This document shows, piece after piece, positions 1 through 8,038 of a stretch of DNA of 50,854 nucleotides. The stretch spans positions 1 to 50,854 of the forward strand of contig JAPJNA010000051.1 of NCBI GenBank assembly GCA_026461395.1. Direction: 5' to 3'. This DNA comes from Chthoniobacterales bacterium (lineage in GTDB: Bacteria; Verrucomicrobiota; Verrucomicrobiia; Chthoniobacterales; UBA6821). Made by a program: the position numbers and the translations under genes. Positions within the stretch are counted from its first letter, which is position 1; each line of letters starts with the position of its first letter. The notes beneath the pieces are model-generated. The model searched no databases and was not told where the DNA came from. It saw only the letters and a program-made list of their open reading frames with translations.

Positions 1-76
1 CCCAAGGGGGATCCAAGTAAGACCGAGGGATCAAATGGAATGAGCTCCGAGGATCGGAGCTGGAATGCCTGGCGGA

Positions 77-301
77 TCATCCCTGCAAGCTGGCTTGCGA
101 GAGTGAGTCGCAAGGCCTTCCTCCCCGCAGTGCCTTCGGCACTGCATCCATGCCATTGTGATCGTGCATTTCGCTAACAGCCCTCACCTTCCAGCCTAAT
201 AGGCTGTCATCAGTCCTTTTCAGAAAACTTTGCAAGTCCTTGGCTGTTTTCTTAGTGGTGAAATAACCCTCTGCCTCCCGGAGTATGATCTTACCATCCA
301 C
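77..301 (-). CDS. hypothetical small protein
   Basis: 74-aa ORF only; no recognised family; may be a remnant. Confidence 0.25.
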   Translation of the reverse strand: MDGKIILREAEGYFTTKKTAKDLQSFLKRTDDSLLGWKVRAVSEMHDHNGMDAVPKALRGGRPCDSLSQASLQG

Positions 302-326
302 CCACAGGAAATAGCGAAGAGCCTTA

Positions 327-374
327 CTTTTTCACTTTTTCACCTTCGCACCTTCCCACTCAGTCACCATTCGC
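327..374. repeat. octamer-phased degenerate repeat
   Basis: CTTTTTCA CTTTTTCA CCTTCGCA CCTTCCCA CTCAGTCA CCATTCGC in perfect 8-nt phase. Confidence 0.7.
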
Positions 375-396
375 TTCGCGGCGAATGGTGACTGAG
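359..396. repeat. perfect 16-bp inverted repeat (hairpin) spanning the folB stop codon
   Basis: CTCAGTCACCATTCGC-TTCGCG-GCGAATGGTGACTGAG. Confidence 0.9.
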
Positions 397-725
397 ACCC
401 ACTCTGTGTTTGGAAGGATGAACTTGCGAATGGTGACTTCGACCCAGCGCAGGCTGAACTCACTGAACAATGACTCGGCCAACTCATCGGCAAGCGTCTC
501 GATCAGCTTGCGGGGACGTGCTACGGAAATCTCTGCAACTCTCAGGCTCAACGCATGGTAGTCGACCGTCCGGGTGATGTCGTCGTGGAGTGACTCGGGT
601 TGGGCTAGCGCCGCAAACCGCAAGTCGATCAAAAGGCGTTGGGGGGACTCTCGCTCCTCCTCCGGCACACCCACGCGAGCTAAGACCTCCAGTCCCTGGA
701 TAACAATGATGCGTTCCGTACTCAT
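360..725 (-). CDS. folB: dihydroneopterin aldolase family protein
   Basis: MSTERIIVIQGLEVLARVGVPEEERESPQRLLIDL, VDYHALSLRVAEI, LIETLADELAE are FolB-like; internal ATG at 725 preferred over 755. Confidence 0.85.
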   Translation of the reverse strand: MSTERIIVIQGLEVLARVGVPEEERESPQRLLIDLRFAALAQPESLHDDITRTVDYHALSLRVAEISVARPRKLIETLADELAESLFSEFSLRWVEVTIRKFILPNTEWVSVTIRREANGD

Positions 726-732
726 TGCTTTC

Positions 733-1134
733 TTAAAGAATGAATTTGATATCACGGATCACCTTCTCCCCGAACTGCTCCCGGAGCTTCGAGATGATCT
801 GGGGCTTCCAGGTGCGGTCGAGTTCGTAGCGAACACTCGGTTGAATAACACGGATCATGAGAGTACCCGCGACTAAACGCTCCGGCTGGGAGTGCTTGGC
901 AATGAACTCCCCCACGATGCCGACCCAAGCCGCCGTGATATCAGCCTCCCTGATGCGAACATCGAGTCCGAGCTTGGGGAGAAGCTTCCCGAGCACATCC
1001 CCGATAGAAGTCGCCCGGTCCGGGCGTGTATCTTCAGGGAGTCCTCTCCACTCGAATGTCACCTTCTTGGCTGGTGACCACTTCTGGGGATAGCGACTGC
1101 CCGTATCACCTGCACCATGTCGAGGTGCGGCCAT
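733..1134 (-). CDS. DUF721 (DciA-like) domain protein
   Basis: IGDVLGKLLPKLGLDVRIREADITAAWVGIVGEFIAKHSQPERLVAGTLMIRVIQPSVRYEL pattern. Confidence 0.7.
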   Translation of the reverse strand: MAAPRHGAGDTGSRYPQKWSPAKKVTFEWRGLPEDTRPDRATSIGDVLGKLLPKLGLDVRIREADITAAWVGIVGEFIAKHSQPERLVAGTLMIRVIQPSVRYELDRTWKPQIISKLREQFGEKVIRDIKFIL

Positions 1135-1146
1135 CGGTTTTGCTGA

Positions 1147-1377
1147 TTAGGCGTCGTTGCCGATCGCCTCAACAGGACAGCCTTCCATCGCTTCCGTGCA
1201 GAGAGCCACCTCTTCGGGAGTCTCTGGCTGCTTGAAGACATAGGAGTGACCTCCATCTTCGTTGCGCTTGAAGTTGGCGGGAGCCGTCTCGCGGCAGAGG
1301 TCGCAATCGATGCACTGGTCGTCGCAGTAGTAAGCGCCTGCGACATTCTCGGGATACTTGTTGGATACGTCAGCCAT
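1147..1377 (-). CDS. ferredoxin, 4Fe-4S type
   Basis: CDDQCIDCDLC ... CPVEAIG cysteine motif. Confidence 0.85.
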   Translation of the reverse strand: MADVSNKYPENVAGAYYCDDQCIDCDLCRETAPANFKRNEDGGHSYVFKQPETPEEVALCTEAMEGCPVEAIGNDA

Positions 1378-1466
1378 AGTGAGAAAAGGTTAAAAGCGCC
1401 TGACCCGATTGCAACGGTTTTTTCGCGACGCGTTGCCAAAACCTGCGGATTTGTCAGAATCCTCCC

Positions 1467-2303
1467 ATGAGCGACTCCCTCACTTCCCTTGCCCCGATCC
1501 TTCCAACCGAAGGGCGTCATGTCCTCCATCTCTTCTACAGCATGGAGCAGGAGCCCTGGAGCTACCTTGAGGCCTCTGAGCGGCGCAAGAGGCGCGACGG
1601 ATTGGCAAAGATCGTCAGGGAGATCCAAGCCCTCCCCGAGACTCAACTTCTCCCTTACAGCGTCGTGGGCCCTAAGGCCGATCTCGGATTCATGCTGGTG
1701 ACTCCGGATCTCCAGGTAGCCGACCGCTGCTCCAAACTGCTCGGCGAGGGACTCGGTGCCGGAATGCTGACTCCTACCTTCTCCTACTTCTCAATGACCG
1801 AGAGGAGCGAGTACACGACCTCCGAAGCGGAATACAGCGCCGAACTCAAGGCTGAGGGAATCGACCCGGAGAGCCCTGAATTCGCGACGAAAATCGCCGA
1901 ATTCCATGACCGCATGGACAAGTACATGCGTCGCCGTGTGGTTCCTGAGCTTCCCGATGCACAGGAGTGGCCTGTCTTCAGCTTCTACCCGATGTCGAAG
2001 CGCCGTCTGCCTCAGCTGAATTGGTACGGCCTCCCCTTTGAGGACCGGAAGCGACTCATGGCAGGCCATGCCAAAATCGGGCGGACCTACTCGGGACGGG
2101 TTCTTCAGCTCATCACCGGCTCGACCGGTCTGGATGATATGGAATGGGGAGTCACCCTCTTTGCAAAGACCACCAGCGAGATCAAGGCGATCGTCTACGA
2201 GATGCGCTTTGACGTGGTGAGCTCTCACTACGCGGAGTTCGGCGAGTTCTTCATCGGGATCCGGATGGACATTCCCGATCTCTGCAACCGGCTGAATCTG
2301 TGA
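1467..2303 (+). CDS. chlorite dismutase-family protein, HemQ-like
   Basis: HVLHLFYSMEQEPW...GPKADLGFMLVTPDLQ...YPMSKRR...NWYGLPFEDRKRLMAGHAKIGRTYSGRVLQLITGSTGLDDMEWGVTLF. Confidence 0.85.
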   Translation: MSDSLTSLAPILPTEGRHVLHLFYSMEQEPWSYLEASERRKRRDGLAKIVREIQALPETQLLPYSVVGPKADLGFMLVTPDLQVADRCSKLLGEGLGAGMLTPTFSYFSMTERSEYTTSEAEYSAELKAEGIDPESPEFATKIAEFHDRMDKYMRRRVVPELPDAQEWPVFSFYPMSKRRLPQLNWYGLPFEDRKRLMAGHAKIGRTYSGRVLQLITGSTGLDDMEWGVTLFAKTTSEIKAIVYEMRFDVVSSHYAEFGEFFIGIRMDIPDLCNRLNL

Positions 2304-3136
2304 CCTTATCTTCCCAGAACTCGACTCTGGATTCTGATCTGGCCGCGAAGGAAGTCCTCCTTGAGGGGATTCTCTCCCGGCATGCTCCCCTGCTGATCGC
2401 CTATTCGGGAGGCGTCGACAGCACACTGCTACTGGCAATCGCCCATCGAACGCTGGGCAATCAAGTCACCGCCATCATCGCCGACTCACCCAGCCTGCCC
2501 CGTGCCTCGTTGAATGAAGCCGTCCGTGTAGCGAAGGAAATAGGCGCTCAACTTGAGTTGGTAGCCACCACGGAGCTGGAGGATCCACGCTATGCCGAGA
2601 ATCCGATGAACCGTTGCTACTTCTGCAAAGCTGAGCTCTTCACCCGGATGGATCAGGTCGCCCGGGAGCGGGGATTCGTTGCGATCGCGTACGGGGAGAA
2701 TGCCGACGACCCTGCCCATCTAAGGCCGGGCTCGCAGGCGGCGGCCGAGTTCTCCGTGATCGCCCCACTAAAAGAGGCGGGTCTCACCAAGGCCGATGTC
2801 CGTGCACTCTCCCGGAAGCTAGATTTACCGACCGCTGATGCACCGGCCCAGCCGTGTCTTAGCTCGCGCATCCCTCATGGCACACGAGTGACCAGTGAGG
2901 CGCTCGATTATGTGGAACGGGGTGAGGCGATCGTCCGTCAGTTCGGATTCAAGGTCTTCCGCGTCCGCTACGTGCCGCCGGAAGGAATGGAGGGAATTGA
3001 TCGTCCAGGCGCCAAGGTGCAGGTATCTCAAGAGGAAATGCCTCTTCTCGAATCAACGCGCTTCACACTTATCGCCGCCCTCTCGGCGAGCGGCTTCAGT
3101 AGGGTCGAGATCGATTCAACTCCACTACAAAGATAG
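2300..3136 (+). CDS. larE: ATP-dependent sacrificial sulfur transferase LarE-like
   Basis: PP-loop AYSGGVDSTLL, CYFCKAELF, LPTADAPAQPCLSSRIPHGTRVT; overlaps upstream gene by 4 nt. Confidence 0.88.
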   Translation: MTLSSQNSTLDSDLAAKEVLLEGILSRHAPLLIAYSGGVDSTLLLAIAHRTLGNQVTAIIADSPSLPRASLNEAVRVAKEIGAQLELVATTELEDPRYAENPMNRCYFCKAELFTRMDQVARERGFVAIAYGENADDPAHLRPGSQAAAEFSVIAPLKEAGLTKADVRALSRKLDLPTADAPAQPCLSSRIPHGTRVTSEALDYVERGEAIVRQFGFKVFRVRYVPPEGMEGIDRPGAKVQVSQEEMPLLESTRFTLIAALSASGFSRVEIDSTPLQR

Positions 3137-3212
3137 CGGAGGAAGGGGTTTAGGCTGAAGGCTGTTAGACTTTTAGGTCAGAAGTTCCCCTTGCGATCTC
3201 CTGAGCTGCACC

Positions 3213-3254
3213 CCATTTCCTATTCCCCATTAACCATTACCCATTCCCCACCCA
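3213..3254. repeat. heptamer-phased degenerate repeat overlapping ispE 3' end
   Basis: CCATTTC CTATTCC CCATTAA CCATTAC CCATTCC CCACCCA. Confidence 0.75.
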
Positions 3255-4132
3255 GTTTCCGTTATCCACATCGTCTCTCCGAATTCGGAAAGGATCCCTT
3301 GTTTTAGAACAGTAATTTCCTCGTCAGAGGTTCCGGGCGAGATCACCGCCACCATCGTGGAGCCGGATCCTGTCATGAAGGCGGACTCGACGCCTGGTTG
3401 CTGGCGTAGCCAGGCTTTCATGACCGGCAGGAGGAGATACTTGTGAAAGACCGGGGCCTCGAGATCGTTCACAATTTCCAGATCTCCTAGAAATTGTTTC
3501 TCGGGCTGATCTGGCAGTTTTCCTGATTCCTTCAGCTCGGCATAGCGTTTGTAGGCGCATGCGGTCGGCACTGGGAAGGGTGGCTTGATCAGCAGGAGTC
3601 TTCGCTGGGGAATAGCGGAAGCCGTTTCCAAAATCTCACCCCTCCCCCGGCACCAGGCTGGGCCACTACCCAAAAAGAACGGGATATCGGAGCCAAGAGT
3701 CGCGGCGATCTGATGGAGCTCTTCATCAACCAGCGGGTGATCGAAGAGTTCGTTCAGTCCTTTCAGCACAGCGGCGGCATCACTGCTACCCCCACCCAAT
3801 CCCGCCCCATGAGGTATCCTCTTAAGCAGTGTGATGGCGATCCCATGATCGAGTCCCGTAGCGGCGCGGAAGGCCTCGGCAGCTTTCACGCAAAGGTTCT
3901 CGGCTCCTGTGGGTAGTTCGGGATCATTGCAGGTCAGGGTAATTCCGTGTCCCGTTCCATGGGAGACCTCGATAGTATCGGCCAGACCAATCGGAACCAT
4001 GAGTGTCTCCAGTTCATGAAAGCCGTCAGCTCTCTTCCCAAGGATGCGGAGAGAAAGGTTGATCTTGGCCGGAGCCACGAGTGAGATGGTCTGAGTCACG
4101 TTACGTCCTTTAGAACTTTTGAACTCTCTCAT
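3230..4132 (-). CDS. ispE: 4-diphosphocytidyl-2-C-methyl-D-erythritol kinase
   Basis: APAKINLSLRILGKRADGFHELETLM, KRIPHGAGLGGGSSDAAAVL, GSDIPFFL; alternative GTG start near 4099. Confidence 0.92.
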   Translation of the reverse strand: MREFKSSKGRNVTQTISLVAPAKINLSLRILGKRADGFHELETLMVPIGLADTIEVSHGTGHGITLTCNDPELPTGAENLCVKAAEAFRAATGLDHGIAITLLKRIPHGAGLGGGSSDAAAVLKGLNELFDHPLVDEELHQIAATLGSDIPFFLGSGPAWCRGRGEILETASAIPQRRLLLIKPPFPVPTACAYKRYAELKESGKLPDQPEKQFLGDLEIVNDLEAPVFHKYLLLPVMKAWLRQQPGVESAFMTGSGSTMVAVISPGTSDEEITVLKQGILSEFGETMWITETGWGMGNG

Positions 4133-4135
4133 CGT

Positions 4136-4846
4136 GTGAAACTACCGTCCCGACCCCAAGACAAAATCATCATCGCTCTCGATGTTCCCGATACGGATGG
4201 AGCCCTGAGACTCATCGATTCCATAGCCGATCACGGCGAACCGCCAGCACTCTGCAAGATCGGTCTGGAGCTCTTCACGGCTGAGGGCCCCTCCGTGGTC
4301 AAGGCGGTAAAGGCGCGTGGGTGCGAGATCTTTCTCGATCTGAAATTTCATGACATTCCGAACACCGTCGCCCATGCCATCCGCTCGGCGGCAGGCCTTG
4401 GTGTCGCGATGACGACAATCCATGCAGTGGGTGGACTCGTCATGATGGAGGCCGCCGCAAAGGCCGCCGAGAAAATGGAGTTACTGATCCTTGCCGTCAC
4501 TGTCCTCACTAGCATGGACTCTGACCAACTCTCGGCAACAGGCATCAATGTGGAACCAAAGGAGCAGGTTCTGCGTCTTGCAGGAATCGCTGCAAAGGCA
4601 GGCATTGGAGGCATTGTCTGCAGTCCCCTTGAGATCTCGGCAATTCGTGAATCCTTTGATGAAAAACTCCGGATCGTCACTCCAGGTGTCCGTCCCATCT
4701 GGGCCGCTGCAGGAGATCAGAAGCGGGTCATGACCCCTGCTGAAGCCGTCGCAGCAGGTTCCGACTGGCTCGTGATCGGCCGCCCGATTACTGCCGCTGA
4801 GAATCCCAAGGAAGCTTACGCCAAAGTGGTTGCGGAGCTGAGCTAA
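4136..4846 (+). CDS. pyrF: orotidine 5'-phosphate decarboxylase
   Basis: KIIIALDVPDTDGAL, FLDLKFHDIPNTV, VTPGVRP, DWLVIGRPIT; GTG start. Confidence 0.93.
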   Translation: MKLPSRPQDKIIIALDVPDTDGALRLIDSIADHGEPPALCKIGLELFTAEGPSVVKAVKARGCEIFLDLKFHDIPNTVAHAIRSAAGLGVAMTTIHAVGGLVMMEAAAKAAEKMELLILAVTVLTSMDSDQLSATGINVEPKEQVLRLAGIAAKAGIGGIVCSPLEISAIRESFDEKLRIVTPGVRPIWAAAGDQKRVMTPAEAVAAGSDWLVIGRPITAAENPKEAYAKVVAELS

Positions 4847-4885
4847 CAACTTGGTCTATAAAAAATCCTCAACTCCTTTCCCTCC

Positions 4886-5410
4886 ATGAAACTTTCAGGT
4901 CTTGAGTCAGTTTTTCGCTCACTCAACGGAGCGAACATACAATATCTGATTGTTGGGGGGGTCGCAGTGAATGCCCATGGTTACGGCCGTAGCACCTACG
5001 ATGTAGACATCGTTCTCGCGATGGATCCCGTCAATATAATCAGGACTTTCACCGTGCTTGGTGAGGCGGGGTACGCCCCAGTGGTTCCCGTCATACCCGA
5101 AGAATTTGCTGACCGGGATTCCCGGGAACGCTGGCGCAGGGAAAAAGGAATGGTTGTTCTACCAATGACCTCCGACCTCCTCCCTGATGCGCCGCTGGAT
5201 CTTTTTGTGACGGAGCCATTCGTGTTTTCCGAAGAATACGACTCTGCATTGTGGCTGGAACTGGCACCAGGCCTCAGTATCCCCGTGATCCGTCTGGAAA
5301 CCCTCCTCACCATGAAGAGGTCCTCGGGGCGCCCCAAGGACCTTGCGGATCTTGACGAACTCAACCTACTGTATGGAAAACCCTCGAGCTATGACGAAGA
5401 GCAATCGTGA
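4886..5410 (+). CDS. nucleotidyltransferase (AbiEii/DUF6036-like)
   Basis: YLIVGGVAVNAHGYGRSTYDVDIVLAM; RPKDLADLDELN near C-terminus. Confidence 0.7.
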   Translation: MKLSGLESVFRSLNGANIQYLIVGGVAVNAHGYGRSTYDVDIVLAMDPVNIIRTFTVLGEAGYAPVVPVIPEEFADRDSRERWRREKGMVVLPMTSDLLPDAPLDLFVTEPFVFSEEYDSALWLELAPGLSIPVIRLETLLTMKRSSGRPKDLADLDELNLLYGKPSSYDEEQS

Positions 5411-5672
5411 GGACGGGGTCGACTGGAGCCTGACTACTCGGAAGGGTAGCCGACTACGCCAGCACCGCGAGTTCTTGGCCCTACCATTCCGCAGGAAGAT
5501 GGAACTGCTCGAAGAGCTGTGTGACCGAGCTGGAAAACTCAGTAATCTCTCGGAAATGCGGAAAAAGATCTCTCTTTTAGAAGGCATCGCCCGAGGTGAG
5601 AAAGCCGTTCAAGAGGGAAGAACTCTCTCCAACACAGATGCTAGAAAGCGTATGAAACGATGGCTGGCTTAG
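5391..5672 (+). CDS. small antitoxin-like protein between nucleotidyltransferase and ParE
   Basis: ATG at 5391 overlapping the previous ORF; C-terminal IARGEKAVQEGRTLSNTDARKRMKRWL resembles RelB/ParD-type antitoxin tails. Confidence 0.6.
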   Translation: MTKSNREDGVDWSLTTRKGSRLRQHREFLALPFRRKMELLEELCDRAGKLSNLSEMRKKISLLEGIARGEKAVQEGRTLSNTDARKRMKRWLA

Positions 5673-5989
5673 GGAATGCCTCCCTGAGCATTACCTGGAC
5701 TGAGCCCGCGCTGGCGGATCTGGATCAGATCGCCGATTACATAGACCTGGATAAGCTCGATGCTGTAAAACGACTGGTCCATAGAGTTTTTGAATCGGTG
5801 GAGAGACTCGCTGACTTTCCTGAGTCAGGCTCCTGTCCCAAGGAATTGCGCGGAACCACTTACAGACACCTGGTGATTCCTCCCCTCCGTATTTTTTACC
5901 GACTTCAGGGTAACCAAATCTTCATCATCTACGTCATGCGGGGAGAGAGACTCTTTCATCTGGACGAATTAACTGGACGGGCAAAATGA
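5660..5989 (+). CDS. RelE/ParE-family toxin
   Basis: SITWTEPALADLDQIADYI...RHLVIPPLRIFYRLQGNQIFIIYVMRGERLF. Confidence 0.8.
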   Translation: MAGLGNASLSITWTEPALADLDQIADYIDLDKLDAVKRLVHRVFESVERLADFPESGSCPKELRGTTYRHLVIPPLRIFYRLQGNQIFIIYVMRGERLFHLDELTGRAK

Positions 5990-6122
5990 TCTTTTTCAGC
6001 TGGCTCGAAATCAATCGCCTGGTTACCGCCATAGGCGATGCGAAAGCGGCTTCTGGACACGTCGTCGCCGAGGTTCCGGAAGGTTGACAGCAAAACATCG
6101 GGTAATTTTCACTCAACTCTTG

Positions 6123-7976
6123 ATGCCTACTACGCCTCCCGATTCGCTTGCTAACTCTCTGAAGCAGATCTTCGGATTTGATACATTCCGCCCACTTCAG
6201 CGGGAGATCATGGAGGAGATTCTTGCAGGCAGGGATGCCTTTGCGCTTCTGCCGACAGGGGGAGGAAAATCTCTCTGCTTTCAGATTCCGGGACTCCTCC
6301 TGCCAAGACTTACCGTTGTCGTCTCTCCCCTCATTGCCCTGATGAAGGACCAGGTCGATTCCCTCCATGCGGCGGGCGTGGCGGCGACCTATCTGAACTC
6401 TTCGCTCACTGCGGCGGAGTCGAGCGCACGTCTCAGAGGTCTTCATGCCGGCCAATACAAGTTGCTCTACCTTGCCCCGGAGCGCCTGATGCTCTCCGGC
6501 GTCCTGGAGGATCTTCAGCGTTGGGGCGTCAGCCTGCTAGCCATCGATGAGGCCCACTGCATCAGTGAGTGGGGCCACGATTTCCGGCCCGAATACAGGC
6601 AGATCGCCGCACTACGTAATCTCTTCCCAAAAACACCCCTTCTTGCCCTAACCGCCACCGCGACACCCCGCGTCCGGGAAGATATCGTAACGCAACTCCG
6701 GCTTGAGAAGGCTCGCCGCTTTGTGGCCAGCTTCAACCGGCCAAATCTCACCTACCGGGTTGAGGCGAAGTCGAAGTCATACGAAAAAGTTAGATTCTTT
6801 ATCAAGTCCCGCCGCAGTGAAGCCGGTATTATATACTGCCAGAGCCGCAAAGGGGCCGAAGAACTGGCCAGCAAACTGGCCGACGACGGCATCCCTGCGC
6901 TCCCCTACCATGCCGGACTCACCACGAGTGAGCGGGCGAAGAATCAAGAGCTGTTCCTGCGAGATAAGACAAATGTAATTTGCGCCACCATCGCCTTTGG
7001 CATGGGGATAAACAAATCGAATGTCCGCTTCGTGATCCATTACGATCTACCTAAAAATATCGAGGGCTACTATCAGGAGACGGGGCGCGCGGGGCGCGAC
7101 GGTCTTCCCTCCGAGTGCCTCCTGCTTTACAGCTCCGGTGATGCTGTCAAACAGCGCCGCTTTATCGACGAAAAAACCGATCCCGAGGAACGAAGGATCG
7201 CGCTTGAGCAACTCCAGCAGATCCTCCACTACGCCGAGGCTGAGCAGTGTAGACGCTCCACTCTCTTGGATTATTTCGGTGAGACAGGTAGCGAGGGAAA
7301 CTGTGGCGGCTGCGATAACTGCATCCTGCCCCGTGAACCGTATCCCGGCGACGGAGGAACACTCCTCGCTCAGAAATTACTCTCCTGCGTTTTGCGCATC
7401 CGGCAGGCGGCTGGGTTCTCTGTCGGCATGGCCCACATCGCCGAAGTCCTGGTCGGAGCGAAAACTGAGAAGATCATCCGCTGGCACCATGATCAACTTT
7501 CTACCTACGGCATAGGCAGGGATATCGACCGTCGCCAGTGGCAAGAAATAGGACGCCAACTCCTTCGCATGGGGATCCTACAACAGCAATCAACCAGTAG
7601 TGGCTTTGCCACCATCGAATTGAGTTCCGAAGGAATGGCCATCCTGAGAGATCGCCGTCAGATCCGCCTTACCAAACCCATAACGCCAAGCACTGAAGCA
7701 ACACGGGCTCCCTCAAGGGCGGTAGACCGGGGTGATATCGTCTGCGACGAGCAACTCTTTAACGCGCTCCGAACCCTCCGACGTACACTCGCCGACGAGC
7801 GGAACGTGCCCGCCTACGTCATCTTCTCGGATGTGACTCTACGTCTCATGGCCCGAGAGCAGCCAAGCACTCTCGAACTGATGTCCTCGATCAGTGGCAT
7901 CGGTCAGAAAAAGCTCTCCGAATTCGGCGAGACCTTTATCTCAGCCATCAGGGATCATCTGGCCGAACGTAAATAA
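6123..7976 (+). CDS. recQ: ATP-dependent DNA helicase RecQ
   Basis: FRPLQREIMEEILAGRDAFALLPTGGGKSLCFQIP, DEAHCISEWGHDFRPEYR, QETGRAGRDGLPSECLL, HRDC-like C-terminus. Confidence 0.93.
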   Translation: MPTTPPDSLANSLKQIFGFDTFRPLQREIMEEILAGRDAFALLPTGGGKSLCFQIPGLLLPRLTVVVSPLIALMKDQVDSLHAAGVAATYLNSSLTAAESSARLRGLHAGQYKLLYLAPERLMLSGVLEDLQRWGVSLLAIDEAHCISEWGHDFRPEYRQIAALRNLFPKTPLLALTATATPRVREDIVTQLRLEKARRFVASFNRPNLTYRVEAKSKSYEKVRFFIKSRRSEAGIIYCQSRKGAEELASKLADDGIPALPYHAGLTTSERAKNQELFLRDKTNVICATIAFGMGINKSNVRFVIHYDLPKNIEGYYQETGRAGRDGLPSECLLLYSSGDAVKQRRFIDEKTDPEERRIALEQLQQILHYAEAEQCRRSTLLDYFGETGSEGNCGGCDNCILPREPYPGDGGTLLAQKLLSCVLRIRQAAGFSVGMAHIAEVLVGAKTEKIIRWHHDQLSTYGIGRDIDRRQWQEIGRQLLRMGILQQQSTSSGFATIELSSEGMAILRDRRQIRLTKPITPSTEATRAPSRAVDRGDIVCDEQLFNALRTLRRTLADERNVPAYVIFSDVTLRLMAREQPSTLELMSSISGIGQKKLSEFGETFISAIRDHLAERK

Positions 7977-7994
7977 CCCTCACCAAACGGTACG

Positions 7995-8010
7995 GGGTGT
8001 CGCCACACCC
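7995..8010. terminator. candidate hairpin between convergent recQ and purL
   Basis: GGGTGT-CGCC-ACACCC perfect 6-bp stem in a 62-bp convergent spacer; no clear U tract. Confidence 0.35.
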
Positions 8011-8038
8011 GAAGCATTCTCAAAAAACAGCCCTTTCG

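Noticed and set aside
43-61. AGCTCCGA-GGA-TCGGAGCT hairpin near window start
   Set aside because: Perfect 8-bp stem but no adjacent gene context in the window; cannot assign a role.
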